64,000 nucleotides of DNA from Owenia fusiformis (taxonomy: Eukaryota; Annelida; Polychaeta; Sabellida; Oweniidae): positions 12,159,181 through 12,223,180 of the forward strand of contig CAIIXF020000010.1 of NCBI GenBank assembly GCA_903813345.2, in the 5' to 3' direction. Every line of letters begins with the position of its first letter. The stretch's first letter is position 1. The notes below the pieces were generated by a model, which did not search any database, was not told the origin of the DNA, and saw only the letters and a list, made by a program, of their open reading frames with translations. The translations under genes and the position numbers were made by a program. Shown one piece after another: positions 22,801 to 35,327 of the stretch.

Positions 22801-25800
22801 TTTGTGGGAAAAGTTTGAACATCCTAGCTCTACTCATAAAATTTTTACAAGGAGGTGCCCTCTTGACCCCCCCCCCTAGGTGTTCGAGTGACTTTTTTAC
22901 TTTAGGGTTTATTGGGTTAAATAAATCAATTAAGCATTTTCTAAAAGTGATTTACCATCTACAAGTGTTAGCACACATTATCTATTGTCATTTTCATAAT
23001 GCCATGAAACTTACCTATTATTGAAAGTAGGAATGCAGCCTCGTTTGGATCCACAAACTGTATAGCTTGCATATATAGGTACACAAAGGGGGTAAAAAAT
23101 CCTACAAAAACAAGATAAATAGTTTTGATTGTTCATACAAAAAATGGGAGATCAGCTGTAGAAACTAAAGGGAACTGAATATATGAGCTGATACTTATAA
23201 TGTTGTAGTTTATCATTTGATGATTCAAGAGTCTTGTTTTTAAGTAAATGTCCCTCATACAACATGGTCAACTTGAAACCTTAAGAAGGACAACTATCTC
23301 AAGAAGGACAGCTATCTTGAGAGGGGCAACTATCTAGCGATAATAGGGAGGTTAACCTATACGTTTTAAGAAATTGTGCATGAACGTTTAATATTATGAC
23401 CCCCCCCACCACAGGGGTAACTATCCCACTCTCAATTTGATTTTCCTGGGATCTGATCCAAGCATATTTCTTGTACTTGTATACTCGATCGGGCAAGTGA
23501 ATACTAAAATGGGGAGAATTGACCCGAATGAGGAGCATAATTCTAGACGTTCACGTATTCGTTCTCTTTAAAACGCGTTGATTAACCTCCCTAATGTCGA
23601 GAGCATCATATTTATAAAATAGAAAAACAAACCTAGCATAGCAGCAACACTCATGAAGCATATGACATCGAAAGTCAGACACTTCAAGATGGAGAAATCA
23701 AACATATCTTTCAATACATTCAGGATTGGACCAAGTCTGCCTTCTTCTTTCTGTACATTGACACTCGTTGTGCTTTTAATATATGATCTTATATCCGGCT
23801 GAGACTGGAACTCTGGAATGGATCTCATACTGCCTGTATAGAATATGTCCTGCCGATACATTGGCCTCGATACTTCCTTCTTCTTTCTTTCGTACTCCTC
23901 TTCTTCTGGTGTCTGTATTGGCTTTTTTAAAACTCGTTTTCTCAAGTCCTCAGCTGAGAAACTGACCTTGGTTGCCCCTTTCAAGGCCCTTACTCTATCC
24001 AAGGCTTTATTGTGGATATTTAGTAAATTAGGAGTAGAATTAATAATAGTTGTTTCCTTCTGTGTTTCTGATTTGTCATTATGTTCATGGATTGCATTGT
24101 TATTTTCTAAACGCACAGTTGTTTTAGGTTTAAGTTTTTCTTCTTCAATGTCCATCAGTTTATTATCTGGAAAAAGTTTCGCTTTTTTAGCGTCTACAAC
24201 TTTATTGTCTTTGGTAATAACTACATTATCCATTGATCCACTTGAAATGGTTCTTTGGCGTTTTTTATCTTCAATAATTTTGTACATGATTGAACCCTTT
24301 CTGGGCTTGAGGGGCCCGATTTCGATGTCCTCACTCTCTTTACGTTTTGGTGCCTTGCTGAGGGATTCCAACGGTCTGAATACAGCTCCACAGACAATGC
24401 AATTCAAGATCAACCCTGCGAGAATCCATGTTGCACCTTTCCAACCGAATGCTGCAATCAGACGCGGTGCGAATGCTCCAAACACAAATGTGCCTATTCC
24501 CGATCCACAGACGGCAATACCTGTTGCAAATGCTCGCTTTCCCTCGAACCAGAAGTTCACGATTACGATCGAGGGAAGATAAATTAAACCAAATCCGATA
24601 CCTGAAAATATAACGAAAGTTTAAACACAGTGAATGGGACACAATTTACATTTTATCTAATTCAACTATTATAGAGTGACCCCAAAATAGGACTAAATAA
24701 CGATTTTGTGTATTTTCATTTTCTTTCACTCAATTTTGCTCATTTCAGCCATCTCATTGTTTTATCCTATTTACATACATTTTCGAATGACTCTGTCAAA
24801 AAGATGGGCAATTTGGCCTCAGAGCATTCCTTGATGGAACAGATTTAAGTCATGATAGAGTACGGGCTTCTTTTTTAATTGTCTCTCGTCATGTATTACA
24901 ATGCCCTGAGTATGTGAATTAGATATCATTGTACTTTTGAATTGTGATAAGTGTTTTTAAATCGTGGAGACATAAGATAACATTTGTAAGTATTGTACGT
25001 AAGTAATTATAAATTGTTTGTGATACCAAAGATTTGTTACAAAAACGATTACAGTCATAAACATTTTTGTCTGAATCTTTACCTCCACGAGTACAATTTT
25101 TGTTATAGTGCTAAAATTTTTTGATTTACCTCCCATTATGCCATACGTGATAATTAGAACATCCAAACTTGGTGAGAACGTGGATAGGATGAATGAAAGA
25201 CATGCAATGACGGCGCCAACAATCGTTACGGCTCGACATCCCACTTTGTTGGCCAGGGCACTGACGAACGGTCCTGCAAAAAGATTCAATAACATTCATG
25301 TCTTTTTGTAGTTGGTATCAGACCAATCACAACTCTCAGTGTAAATACTTGTAAATTATTGTTTCCCGGGAATAATACCTTATTCCAGATGGTCCTCATT
25401 TTCCGTCTTATCCGTTTACACAATTTAACATATATAAGGGTTATGTACTGGGAGGTTTTGGATATGGGGTTCATCCAGAGGGAGATATGCATATCTACCT
25501 GAGGGACCGTAGGGACCGAAGGTAGATGTGCATATCTCACGAGGGATGAACCCAATATCCAAACCGACCGTATATAACTGCTTTATCCTATACCAAGTAG
25601 AGTTTTCAGGGGCATATGGCCATTTCAATAGTTTAAGGTGTTAAAATAAACAAATCATTCATGTGCAAAGTCATTTTATTGCATTTCCACTACTTACCAG
25701 AAGCGGGAAGATATGTACCGAAGCGAGAAGATCTGCACCGAAGCAGGAGATATGGAGGTTCTGGATAGGGAAACCTTAAAATCAGGATACGGGATATATC

Positions 25801-27079
25801 TTACCAACTTATCTCCCTAAAACTCTACTTGGCATAGGATAAATTTCTGTACATACTGATCTGAATGAAATTTTGTTAATAATAGAACTAAAAAATCATT
25901 ATGTTACATCTATTGGATCGCAGCAAATTCAAAGGCGTATATTGTTGATACCTGCAGACATGCACTTGTTTGTATGAGTACGACCATGAACCAATGCCGT
26001 GCAAAAGTCAAAATAAAAATCAAAGACAATGCTTAGTGTCAGTCTAAGCTGGTAAACATGATATACTGTAGACAGTTTACATTGGGTTAATTTGGCACTA
26101 GTCATTTAGCGTTTTCAAAATTCACTGAATATTGGCAAAGGTTGGTATGGCCGATTTTTGTGAAAATGCCCGAAAGCGCTTTACTAGCACACGTAAACTG
26201 GTTATCGACAGAGGTTTAAATTGGCTATTTTGTGATGACTTCCAAAACCACCAAAAAGAAACAGTACCGCTTTATATTAGTTTACAGTACATGTTTCTAT
26301 TATGATCAGTTTGACTTAATATTTGTTCTTTGTAAAAGGTACAAGATAACAACTACATAAACCACAATGGCTCTTCAGCTTGTTCATGTGGTCAATCAGC
26401 TGTTCAAAGAGCAAGTGAACTTGCATGTACACCTGAGATTATCGGTTCACAAACAAATGTACGATAACCAAAGGAAACGATTGGATGACATAACCTTTTT
26501 ACTCCGCGCTGGAATGTTTTTCTCTCAAATCACAACCCAGCGAATTTTTCAAAATCGACTAAGGTCAATACACCAAAAACTACTAGATACACCTTTATTA
26601 ATCTCAAACTCATTCTTTACTTAAAATTTAGACTCATTTCAGGCGAGTTAGATCGTGGTTTGAAATATTAAGTGGTTAATTTTTCTTCTGATAGGTTGTG
26701 CTCGTTTACAAGTGGTTTCTTGACATGTCATTTTCTTTACTTTCTTGACATCACAATTGTTTTTCCTTCAAAATTCAAGCAAATAATATTTTTCTTATAT
26801 TTAAAAATACAATCCCATAATCCTCTTTATGTAGTGTCACTCACCTGACATCAAATACATCCCAGGCACCAAGGAACCAACAAATGCCGTCTTAGATACG
26901 GATTCACCGAACTCCTTTAAGAATTCGACAAAAAAGACCGAATAGCAGAAGCAGAAACCATCCACCAGCATGTTGCATATAAATGATCCAAAGACAATGA
27001 CCCATCCCCAACCGCCATCCGGAGGCAGAGGGGGTGAAGGCTCATCTTCTTCATCATCCACTCGCCGCTGACTTCCCAT
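19848..27079 (-). CDS. MCT-A: monocarboxylate-transporter-like (SLC16) protein, 659 aa, 7 coding exons
   Basis: Coding exons on the - strand: 26845-27079 (ATG at 27079), 25130-25273, 23633-24601, 23015-23101, 21357-21536, 20760-20885, 19848-20086 (TGA). They total 1,980 nt and every junction is phase 1. The product has the MCT signature P-P-D-G-G-W-G-W (about residues 19-26) at TM1 and the TM5 signature F-W-F-E-G-K-R-A-F-A-T-G. It has twelve predicted helices and a hydrophilic loop of about 225 residues, rich in Lys and Glu, between TM6 and TM7. Family role: transport of monocarboxylates or related substrates across the plasma membrane. The lysine of the MCT1 'F-F-K-E' motif is Val here (F-F-V-E). 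In TM8, N-T-A-G-R replaces the D-x3-R pair, so classical proton-lactate coupling is doubtful. The coding exon extends upstream to an acceptor at 27128, so a 5'UTR exon lies further upstream. The frame is open above the ATG, leaving the start slightly uncertain. Confidence 0.92.
20331..20629. mobile_element. MITE-like element in the last MCT-A intron
   Basis: Terminal inverted repeats CTCATCCATAGG (20331-20342) and CCTATGGATGAG (20618-20629). Internal sequence also folds back: 'AACCTGCAATCTAATGGCCA' pairs imperfectly with the stretch ending in GTAGGTT, and a G-C-rich pair lies around ACCGCCGG and CCGCCAGG. About 300 bp with no coding potential. Confidence 0.7.
22210..22346. mobile_element. hAT-like MITE with poly-G/poly-C core, in an MCT-A intron
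   Basis: Ends CACTGGCGGAT and ATCCGCCCCTG form an inverted repeat around a poly-G tract (from 22224) and a poly-C tract (from 22306). CAGGGGCGGAT-type ends are common in hAT non-autonomous elements. GTAAG flanks both sides, shorter than the usual 8-bp duplication. Confidence 0.5.
23344..23593. mobile_element. MITE with TAGGGAGGTTAA ends, copy 1 (MCT-A intron)
   Basis: Ends TAGGGAGGTTAA and TTAACCTCCCTA; 250 bp. It sits 39 bp downstream of the donor site of the long MCT-A exon. A diverged relative with the same ends is at 41287-41554. Confidence 0.7.
25430..25850. repeat. Two adjoining foldback elements in an MCT-A intron
   Basis: Inner foldback: GGTTTTGGATATGGGGTTCA (from 25454) is complemented by TGAACCCAATATCCAAACC (ending near 25564). 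Outer or second foldback: TTATCCTATACCAAGTAGAG (about 25582) is complemented by CTCTACTTGGCATAGGATAA (about 25823). Between them is a short tandem phrase, ACCGAAGC plus GAAGAT. Non-coding. Confidence 0.7.
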
Positions 27080-27127
27080 TGTTCTTGTATTCGACTCCTG
27101 ATTCTCTTCCAGTAGCTCTATTGTCGC

Positions 27128-28789
27128 CTAAAATGTAAAACCACATTCAAAGTATGTTTTCTTATTTCAATAACTTTTAAATTCCTTAAAATCAAATCCC
27201 AAGACCTTTTTCTAAGTGTAAATGTTATCTAACATTTTTTCTGAGTCGATTTAGCACCGAAGCCCATTCTTTTTTACCAGAAAACCTTTCAATTTCATGA
27301 TTTCTCGATTAAAGAGCCTTGGATGTGTTTCCGCGTATCAAATATTTTAGTATTACACAAAAAAATATTTTACCGTGAAAGACTTGAATTTACATTCAAA
27401 ATAATTACCATTTAATCTTTTTAAACATTTTCTCCACAAACTTACTAGTAGTGCCAATCAGCTGACGGAGCAGGCGTGAGCGATTTAGTGATATTCCTAT
27501 TTGATAAGTAATCATGAATAATTTTGTACTTTACACTTACTTAGGTTAAATGTCGATTAAATTCATATTTACCGTCATCATTATAATCAAGGTACAGATG
27601 CACCGACAGATAAATCGGATTGTGCAACAACGAAATACCGTATTAGTTGAAACATGGCAGCATTTGAAGTTAATTGATTGCCGGTAAGGACAAAACCATT
27701 AAGATCAATTTTAAGAAAATTAAGCAACCACAAACTTACCACCACAAACAATCAAAAACCGCATTTACATTGAAAATTGATTGTAACATATTACATATCT
27801 GACTTACCATTAAGATACAATTTGTATTAACCAATTGCTAACCTTGGCCCCTTTTGCTACTTGACATAGAGGTTCGCAAGAGAAGAATACATCAGGCCAT
27901 TATTATACCAAGTGGACTTTAGAACAGGGGGTGTGTTGCAAATGATAGACAATCATTGGACAAAATAGCACTAATTTATCTCTTTCAGATCATATTCTTT
28001 GATTTGATCGGTGATCAAATGACCAGAGCACACGTGACTCCCAGTATTCTTGATAGGATAACCAATTAAACTATTTATGGAGTTTAAACATTGAGCCTAT
28101 ATCTACTGCTTCCTTTTTTCTTTTAAGTAAGTTCCTTATCAGTTCTACGATAAAACGATTCCACTTTCAAGGTCTGAAGTAGAAGTACAATTGTATCAAA
28201 CAATATTCACCAACACAGTCCACGGTGATGACAATTAAAGATCAAAAATTAATATCTCAAAGACTTTAATCCTATTATTCTTTATCTCCATATGTTACAA
28301 AATCACATAATTCATGAATATAATCCAAGGCTATGACTATAAGAGATCAAAATTAATATCCCTATAATATATTTTAATCCTCCTCTTCTCTACTCCATAT
28401 TTCACGTACCATGCCCTCATATGGCTCCAATTCAAATCGTAACATTAAAATAAGTGTTTTGATAATATTTGGCACGAATAGACAATTATCTACCTTAGAT
28501 TATATACTACATATATAGAGGATGTCATTTGATAAACTAAGAACTAAGTTATGCCCAAGAATGTTCCATATATAGACAAAGCACATGTTCTGCCTCGATT
28601 TATTCATGAAAGGTGACATGACATCCATAGTTTTTAAAAACAAGGACATGTTCATCAGTTGACAACAGTTATTATTGCCTTTTATCAGACCACTGAGGTG
28701 AAATTTGATGTTTATATCAGCGATAGTTAAACGGGGACCTTTTTTTAATCCTAGTCAATGTCTTTGTATTCCAGGCATACATACTTGTA
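27128..28789. other. Upstream region of MCT-A, no gene recognised
   Basis: Because the first coding exon of MCT-A opens at a splice acceptor (27128-27129), its promoter and at least one non-coding exon should lie here or further upstream. I could not locate them. No repeat with clear ends was seen. Confidence 0.45.
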
Positions 28790-28915
28790 GTCCACAGAGC
28801 AGAATATTTATATAGATAGGGACCCAAAACCGACCCTTGTGTTACACCACATGAATAGCTTTTCTTTACTTCAAATTTATAATTGTAACGGAAGCCACAA
28901 GAATCCTTCTTAAAA
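28790..28915 (-). pseudogene. Non-LTR reverse transcriptase fragment
   Basis: On the - strand a frame of about 40 codons reads ...S-Y-S-C-G-V-T-Q-G-S-V-L-G-P-Y-L-Y..., the conserved 'G-V-P-Q-G-S-V-L-G-P' block that precedes the catalytic Y-A-D-D motif in jockey/CR1-type retrotransposons. The Y-A-D-D block and the rest of the polymerase are not recognisable nearby, so this is a decayed fragment. Confidence 0.6.
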
Positions 28916-29299
28916 ACAGTAAAACTTCACTAAGCAAATACTTTCAACTGATAAAATCAATATTCAAAATACAAATGTAATCCGGCCGAAATCAAGAGTA
29001 GAAAGACTTTTAGGCTGTTACTAAATGATCGAAGACGAGCTATTGAATTTCTTGGAAAGTAAGGTCTTTAAAGGCATCGGTTTTACAATCTAAGTTAATC
29101 AAAATTATTTTACGTTACTCCTAAAGATAAACTGCAGTCATCTTTAGTAGTCAAAAAACTGGGAAATACTTTTTCATCAGATTCGAGATTATACTCATCT
29201 TTTACACTTTCAAAAATGAAACAAATCTGTCAGACAGACTACAATAAATATAAAGTAACCAACATACGTACATTTAAGGATGACATACATTTTCTTCAA

Positions 29300-29455
29300 T
29301 TTACACTGCGTCAAATGTGAAATTCCAAGCAATTTCTAGACGTGCAAAGATAATCTAGGAACTCCGCGTATCTAGAGATTCCAAGACGTGTCAAGAGGTG
29401 CAAAGACCTCGCGTGTAAAGAGCGTGTCAAGAGTTTTGATATCTCTTTGCACAGC
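29300..29455. repeat. Dispersed repeat with CGTGTCAAGAGG phrases, copy 1
   Basis: Contains TTTCTAGACGTGCAAAG, GACGTGTCAAGAGGTGCAAA and GCGTGTAAAGAGCGTGTCAA. Related to 34008-34155 (inverted) and to a short fragment at 31008-31065. No open frame. Confidence 0.65.
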
Positions 29456-29904
29456 CTTATCAAAACAAACAGTATAATTAGACTGGCCACATGTTGTTAT
29501 GCCCTATAGTCGCGCTTAATTATACTTTACTAGGATTGGAATATAACAATCATTTTAATTTCGTGTTTATAATAATTTGTGTTTTTTAAATCATTATCAA
29601 AATAAAATTAATTTAAAAGTATGCGTGTGCGTGTAAGTATAGGCAATAGCTTAGTCGGAATGAGTAGATGTGTGCAGATGGAGATCGCCTATGTATTTTG
29701 CTAAATCTGACATTTTTACAGGATCATGTTAAAGATCAAATGAAAACACGAAATGTGTTTTTCTTAGGTTTATCTACCCTGATTTCGAGTGATTTTAACT
29801 TGGACGCATATTCCTAGATATTAAAACAGTTTGAATAATTAACAAAGTCCACTTTGAACCGTGTCAATCAAATTATCAATTGTCAAATATGTAGATAGCA
29901 CATA

Positions 29905-30101
29905 CAGGCCCGAATACAGGGGGGATAGATTGGTTCTAGCGACCCCCCCCCCTCCGTGACCAAAATTGCATTTTTTACCCCATACTGAGCACCTTTTAAA
30001 TTATTTTGCTCATTTTTGAACTAACATTGCCAAAAGTAAACTCCCCCTGGAATTTCTTAAAAACGTAACCCACCCCTTGGCAAATCCTGGCTATGGGTCT
30101 G
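29905..30101. mobile_element. Short hAT-like/CAGGCCC-ended element with poly-C tract
   Basis: Begins CAGGCCCGAATACAGGGGGG and ends GGCAAATCCTGGCTATGGGTCTG-like, an imperfect inverted repeat of the widespread CAGGGCCGTAGCCAGG type. A similar end (GCTGGCTACGGCCCTG) occurs at 31517-31532. Confidence 0.4.
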
Positions 30102-31007
30102 AAACGCCTGAAACATGCTCTGATATAATGAGGCATATTCTGTGATCTGAGCATATCAGATGGGAAGAGTTATGAATGTCAATAAGTGTGATTGTTATCA
30201 TGTAATCATCTACCTTAATGTCAATACATTACATAATGTAGTAAGGCATTGTACATGTATTTAACAACAGGCACATCCTTCTTCAAAGGACTTCATTTAT
30301 ACTTGTAAAATACCCTTCCAGCGAGGATGCAACAGGCACAGTTACACAAGTTTTATGACCCCAATTAGATGAAATATGAGCTGGGATGAAAGATCTCAAA
30401 AATCAAGGGCTGGGAAGATTTGAGATGTCATGGTTTACTATCATGACGCTGAAACATGTGTCGCTTATTGTCACCTGTATTGATCATGATGGGGCGACGG
30501 CAGTGCCCCGAGTCTTTTTGATCTGTTTAATCTTATTAGTTACTATTTAAAATTGAATAATTTAGGACCCCGGAAGCAAAACAACTCTTTGTTATGAAAG
30601 GAATACACCACCCACATGGACAGAACCCCTCATGTAAACCATCTATAAATACCTTTGAAATCAATTTGATTTTCGATCTACATCTGAATCTCAGATGGAG
30701 AGTACTCTTTGACAAGATCAACATTTAAAAGTGTAGGAAAGTTTTGATAAAGATGTTTGATAGCATTATTCAGACATATTGTTCTTTCATGTTGACGATC
30801 ATCGAACATAATTGCAATCAACTTCCATGATATTTGCAATTTTGAATTTTGAATTATTTTGAATGCAAATGTACTCAAGTACTATATCCTGAGTTCTGCC
30901 CGGATCCCCGAAAACGTTTAAAATCAAACTCGATTATTTAGCTAGACTTCAAAATAAGGCATTCAATAGAAACATGAAATCCATATCACTGTATAAATTG
31001 TGGAATT
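30102..31007. other. Intergenic, nothing recognised
   Basis: About 900 bp. Short open frames only, none with a motif or splice context. Confidence 0.5.
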
Positions 31008-31065
31008 TCTAGTAATTTTTAGACGTGCTTAGCCGGTCTAGAAACTCTGCGTATCTAGAGATATT
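31008..31065. repeat. Fragment of the CGTGTCAAGAGG/TCTAGA repeat family
   Basis: Contains TTTTTAGACGTGCTTAGCC and CTAGAAACTCTGCGTATCTA, matching part of the copy at 29300-29455. Confidence 0.5.
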
Positions 31066-31429
31066 GACCAGGGCCTACACCAATATTCTTAACACCACTT
31101 ATTAAAGGATGCATGCATCAAGGGGTAGACATCATTCAAAAGACATAAACATGACCGGGTCGGTCAGGGGAAGGTTTGCATACGATGCAATTTGTACATG
31201 CAAGCTCATTTTTCACATATAAATTAATAAAGTCGATTCCTTGGGAATACGTTATTGGGTTTATAAGCGTAACGAGGAGAAGCGATGGGTTCGCACCCCC
31301 TCCTACAAGCAATAAAAGGTACCATAAGGTAGAGGAAGAAAAGAGCATTAAATTGATTTTTTGTTTGAAGCTTCTAGCTCAGGTTTGAAGGAAGTTGCAT
31401 CATTTTCGTAAAAATTCAAAACAAATATT

Positions 31430-31532
31430 TTTTGCCTCATTTATGTCACGATCGCACCCCCCGACTGAAAACCTAAAATATTTTGGTGATTGCATCACCC
31501 CTCCCCCCGACTGAAAGCTGGCTACGGCCCTG
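31430..31532. repeat. C-rich repeat ending GCTGGCTACGGCCCTG
   Basis: Two copies of CCCCGACTGAAA (about 31459 and 31505) and poly-C tracts, ending with the CAGGGCCGTAGCCAGC-type terminus. The left end was not found. Confidence 0.45.
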
Positions 31533-31914
31533 GGGTTTTATCGAAAACTATATCGTCAACATTTTATCATTATGCGGAAAGTCCGGGGTCCGTCTTTGAA
31601 TAATTCCAAGGGGTTCATATATTATCACAATTTTGCTACAAAATCACTTGGAAAGTGCATGATTTGAAAGATTATTTGGCCAAGGCGTCCGCTATTAACA
31701 TGAGTATGAATTTTATAAAAAAAATTACTTGAATCAAAATCGAAGAATTCCTTGCCCCGTGTGTTCACCATTCACCCCGGGGGTTCACACTCGGCTCAGG
31801 TGGGGTACCTTTTTTACATTTGGTATGTCAAGCCAATGGACCCACATTTTAAGACAGATTTTTCCATTTTCTGGTATAAGAGTCGGTGTGGAAAATATGT
31901 TACCCCTCAATTGT

Positions 31915-32150
31915 GGTACGGCATTGGTCCCGGGGCATTGGTCTAGTTGTTACACATATCCTTCATTTGAGGTTGTTTATGATCATTTTACTCAAAGATC
32001 TGCCTTCTTCTCGGGGCATTCGATATTTCGAATGGCCTTGGTCTTATATTCTGGATATTTGGTACCCGGGGGTATGGCATTGGTTCTATATTTGGATGTT
32101 TGACATGGCATTGGTCTTGTGTTTGGACATTTGATATGGCTTTTTGGGGT
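31915..32150. repeat. Degenerate tandem repeat with GGCATTGGT phrases
   Basis: ATGGCATTGGT(C/T) plus TTGGATATTTG recur at about 31918, 32030, 32074 and 32104 with irregular spacing of 30-45 bp. The overlapping + strand open frames (up to 124 codons) translate this repeat and are not genes. Confidence 0.55.
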
Positions 32151-32344
32151 TTATTTTAGTTTGTATGAGAACACATTTAATGCCACCCCCCAAATTACAA
32201 ATCTACATCTTTTCTCTCTATCCCAAAGGTGGATCGGAAGCATGAAAAACAGATGCAGACTCGGGACAGTTGCGAGGGGGGCTATAATGGAGAAATTCGT
32301 TTTAATTTTGAGTCTAACTGAAATATTTTGTCACAAATATTAAT

Positions 32345-34007
32345 TTAATACGCAAATAGCCTGTTTTATTAAATGAGACTAGGGCAAAAAATCTATTCAT
32401 TAAATCTAAAGCCTAGACGATATCTTCTGTAATCAAGGTGGTTTTGGTACACTTCCGCAATTATAAAAACAAAAACATAGACTAAGTTATTAATCTTTTG
32501 TTATCATATCAGATTAAGTCAGTTTTGTCTCCGATTGTTATGCAGGTGTGTGTATCGACTCCAGTGAACAACATTAAGTGAATCAATCCTTGAAATTCCC
32601 AAATTCATTCCAAATTCTGGCCGTTAACCCCCCCCCCCTCCCCCATGTCTCTTAATTACATTTATTTTGCAAATTATATATAAATTATAGATTAAAATAT
32701 TTCATTTTCGAATTGCACAAAGGGCAACATGTGAAGATAAAACCGCGATCCTAAAGCTACTTGCGAAACAAAGTGGTTTATGGTCCCCAATATCATTATT
32801 ATATTAATACCAATACAATGTACCTCTATGAATATCATAAATTCACTCCTTTTTAATATCAATAGTCAAACAAATTAAGCAGTATGCTACAGTTGGTTAT
32901 CAATCGGAGTTCACGACCTATTGATTACTCTTTAATACAAAATTTAACCATTTTAGAATGGGTAACTTACACCCCCCCCCCGTCCATGTCCATGAAGTGC
33001 GTAGACTGACATAATAGTGCCATTTATTAATTAAACATCACTGATTTATGTTGAGACATTCAGTGCGATTATTTCATTTCTTTGTTCAAAAAGTTAAAGC
33101 ACCAATTAAATACATATTTTTATCACACAAAAGGGGCAGAATACTTGACCTTGTATCAATTCATATCCCGATAATTTTTTACAAGGGAATGTTTCTTATT
33201 AAAACATAAGCAGCGCCTAGGCGTCGATTGGGGGGGGGGTCAATCCGGTGTTCTCAGGCTATGTACAGCCAAGTATCCTGTTTATGTAAAAACCCTACGT
33301 TCCCGAATCACAATCAGACAATTAATTAGTATATTTGCTGTGTCTAGCAATTGATCATAGAATTAGATGTTGCGAAAACTATGGGAACTTTGTACCTGTC
33401 TGTTTATGGATAGGCTGGGAAAGAACAGCAGAGAGAATGGTACATTCGATTGAATATGCTTGTTTTGCCCAATTGTGTATTAAAATGCCCCTCATTTATC
33501 ATATGTATGGTCACAAGTTAAGTCGGCGATAATTTGTATTGACTTAACTTGAAACAAATTACTCCGAAATCCAAATACTCATCGAAAAGTAAGTTTATCT
33601 TTATATTAAGCTAATACAAAATAAATATATAAATAGGCCTGATGTATCAGTGTTTTCAAAGTTTATTGCACGTTTTATCCTTGAAACGCCTTTCTTTTTC
33701 TTATCATGATATGTATTTCCTTCACTTAGGATCAATGCGTCGATTAGCATTGCCTGTAACTGATTTATATTTTCAAAAGGCGGCATGAAATTGCCAAAAT
33801 GTTTAAATAAGTCAATGTGTCAGCGTACATACAAAATAGTCTGTTTAATATTTGCTACATGTACTTGTTCCAAACAGTCTGCGAAAGAATGATTAAAAAA
33901 TATATCAATTAAAAGTATCAGAGAAAATACTTGCAATCGTTAAAATACTGTATGTATTGCTATTGGTAATTAGGTTAGTTGTTTACACATAATTATGTTG
34001 TTCAGTG
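32345..34007. other. Intergenic, with poly-C/poly-G tracts
   Basis: AT-rich DNA with C tracts near 32629 and 32971 and a G tract near 33231. These are often relics of hAT-type or other short elements, but no paired ends were identified. No gene. Confidence 0.5.
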
Positions 34008-34155
34008 TGCCAAGAGCGTGTCAAGAGGTGTAAAGAGTTGAATTCATCGCGTGTCAAGAGGTGTAAATAATTGGCACGTCTAGAAACCCGGCGTGTAAAG
34101 ACCAGTTTCTAGACGTGTCAAGAGTTGGAATCCCATATTTCACGCAGTGTTAAGA
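34008..34155. repeat. Dispersed repeat with CGTGTCAAGAGG phrases, copy 2
   Basis: Contains GAGCGTGTCAAGAGGTGTAA twice, plus CACGTCTAGAAACC and its complement GGTTTCTAGACGTG-like arm. It closes with TTGGAATCCCATATTTCACG, the complement of the start of copy 1. Confidence 0.65.
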
Positions 34156-34570
34156 GTTATTTAAAATTCCATTTTAAAGATACTTTCAGGTGACGCGAAC
34201 GAAAAATTTAACGTGATGTAATGAAAGATTAAATTACAATATCATGTTATAAATTATGTTGGGGTTAATAATTTAGGATCAGAATATTATAAGTTATTAT
34301 TTCTCTGTAGTGATAATCAGCATGTGATTGGTCAGTCATGTACCATGTGACTAAAAATACCTTATTAAGGTATTCAATTCATGTGTAAGTCATCGATATG
34401 AAAGATGTATTTTTAGAAAAATAAATACAGGAATTCAACGAATGTGACATCACATGTATAGACTACTGTGAATATGTGGCATTGTTTATCCAATTTTAGA
34501 TTTTTGAGACAATTTACAGGCAATAAATCAATATTGTTAAACTGTTAATATGTATGAAATAATAAAACAA

Positions 34571-34697
34571 ATATTGAATTCTGTTTTCGTGCGATACCTG
34601 TATATGATTCCTGGGGATGAATTCCACGTACCCTTCGGGCTGCGTGGAATACACCCTCAGAAATATATACATGTATTGCATTCAACATCATTCAATA
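34571..34697. repeat. Foldback element with ATATTGAAT ends
   Basis: Left arm ATATTGAATTCTG...GATACCTGTATATGAT and right arm ending GCATTCAACATCATTCAATAT are imperfect complements. The centre is a tight hairpin, TTCCACG...CGTGGAA. Same family as 35328-35450 and 49290-49421. Confidence 0.65.
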
Positions 34698-34705
34698 TTT
34701 GTATA

Positions 34706-35325
34706 CAGGGTGGGCCAAAAAACGCCACTTTTTATTCAAGCCACTTTTATTTTCCAACCTACATACCCCAAATTTTGCAGTTATAAAGTGTCAAGGGTTC
34801 TTAGTAATAATGTAATGTAACAAGTCCTTCAACTGGGATTATATTTGATCTAAAAGAGGAGTTCAATTGGTCCACCACCCCATTTGATGATAGATTTTAG
34901 TTTTAGTCGCCTTGATGATATAGCTGTCTATATGCTGATCAATGAAATGTAAGCTATATTTTTTTCAACGTGTCTTCATTGCCAGCTTTAGTTAAGCAAT
35001 TTTTTAGATTGGGTGCCTTCATACCATCTCCTGGAGACCTCCCCATACCCTATACTCACTTGGGTTTGAATTAGGGCTATTAGCTTGCGGTCATCAGGGC
35101 GTATCAGTTTAGGAACATCATGCAAATTATGCTTATTTCTCATGGCACACCACATGGTTAAGTGAGACGCTGGTGACATATTTTGTTCTAGTAAAAATGT
35201 ATAATTCAAGATCAATGGCTAGACAACAACCTCAAGTTTTATTTGGTATGTAAATTATGATTTTGTATCAAAAGTTAAAAAAGTTATTGCATTTTGAAAA
35301 TAGTGGCGTTTTTTGCCCCACCCTG
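34706..35325. mobile_element. 620-bp Tc1/mariner-type TIR element
   Basis: Ends CAGGGTGGGCCAAAAAACGC and the complement of CAGGGTGGGGCAAAAAACGC, followed by CACT, flanked by TA on both sides as expected for Tc1/mariner insertions. The element is too short for a transposase. A 76-codon frame on the - strand (34988-35215) may be a remnant, but no DDE/D motif is visible. It sits between two foldback elements of the ATTGAATGAT family. Confidence 0.8.
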
Positions 35326-35327
35326 TA

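Noticed and set aside
23845-24582. 245-codon + strand frame
   Set aside because: It is the antisense shadow of the long third coding exon of MCT-A, which has the MCT signature and consistent splice phases.
31729-32134. Overlapping + strand frames up to 124 codons
   Set aside because: They run through the GGCATTGGT degenerate tandem repeat in several frames at once, as expected of repeats.
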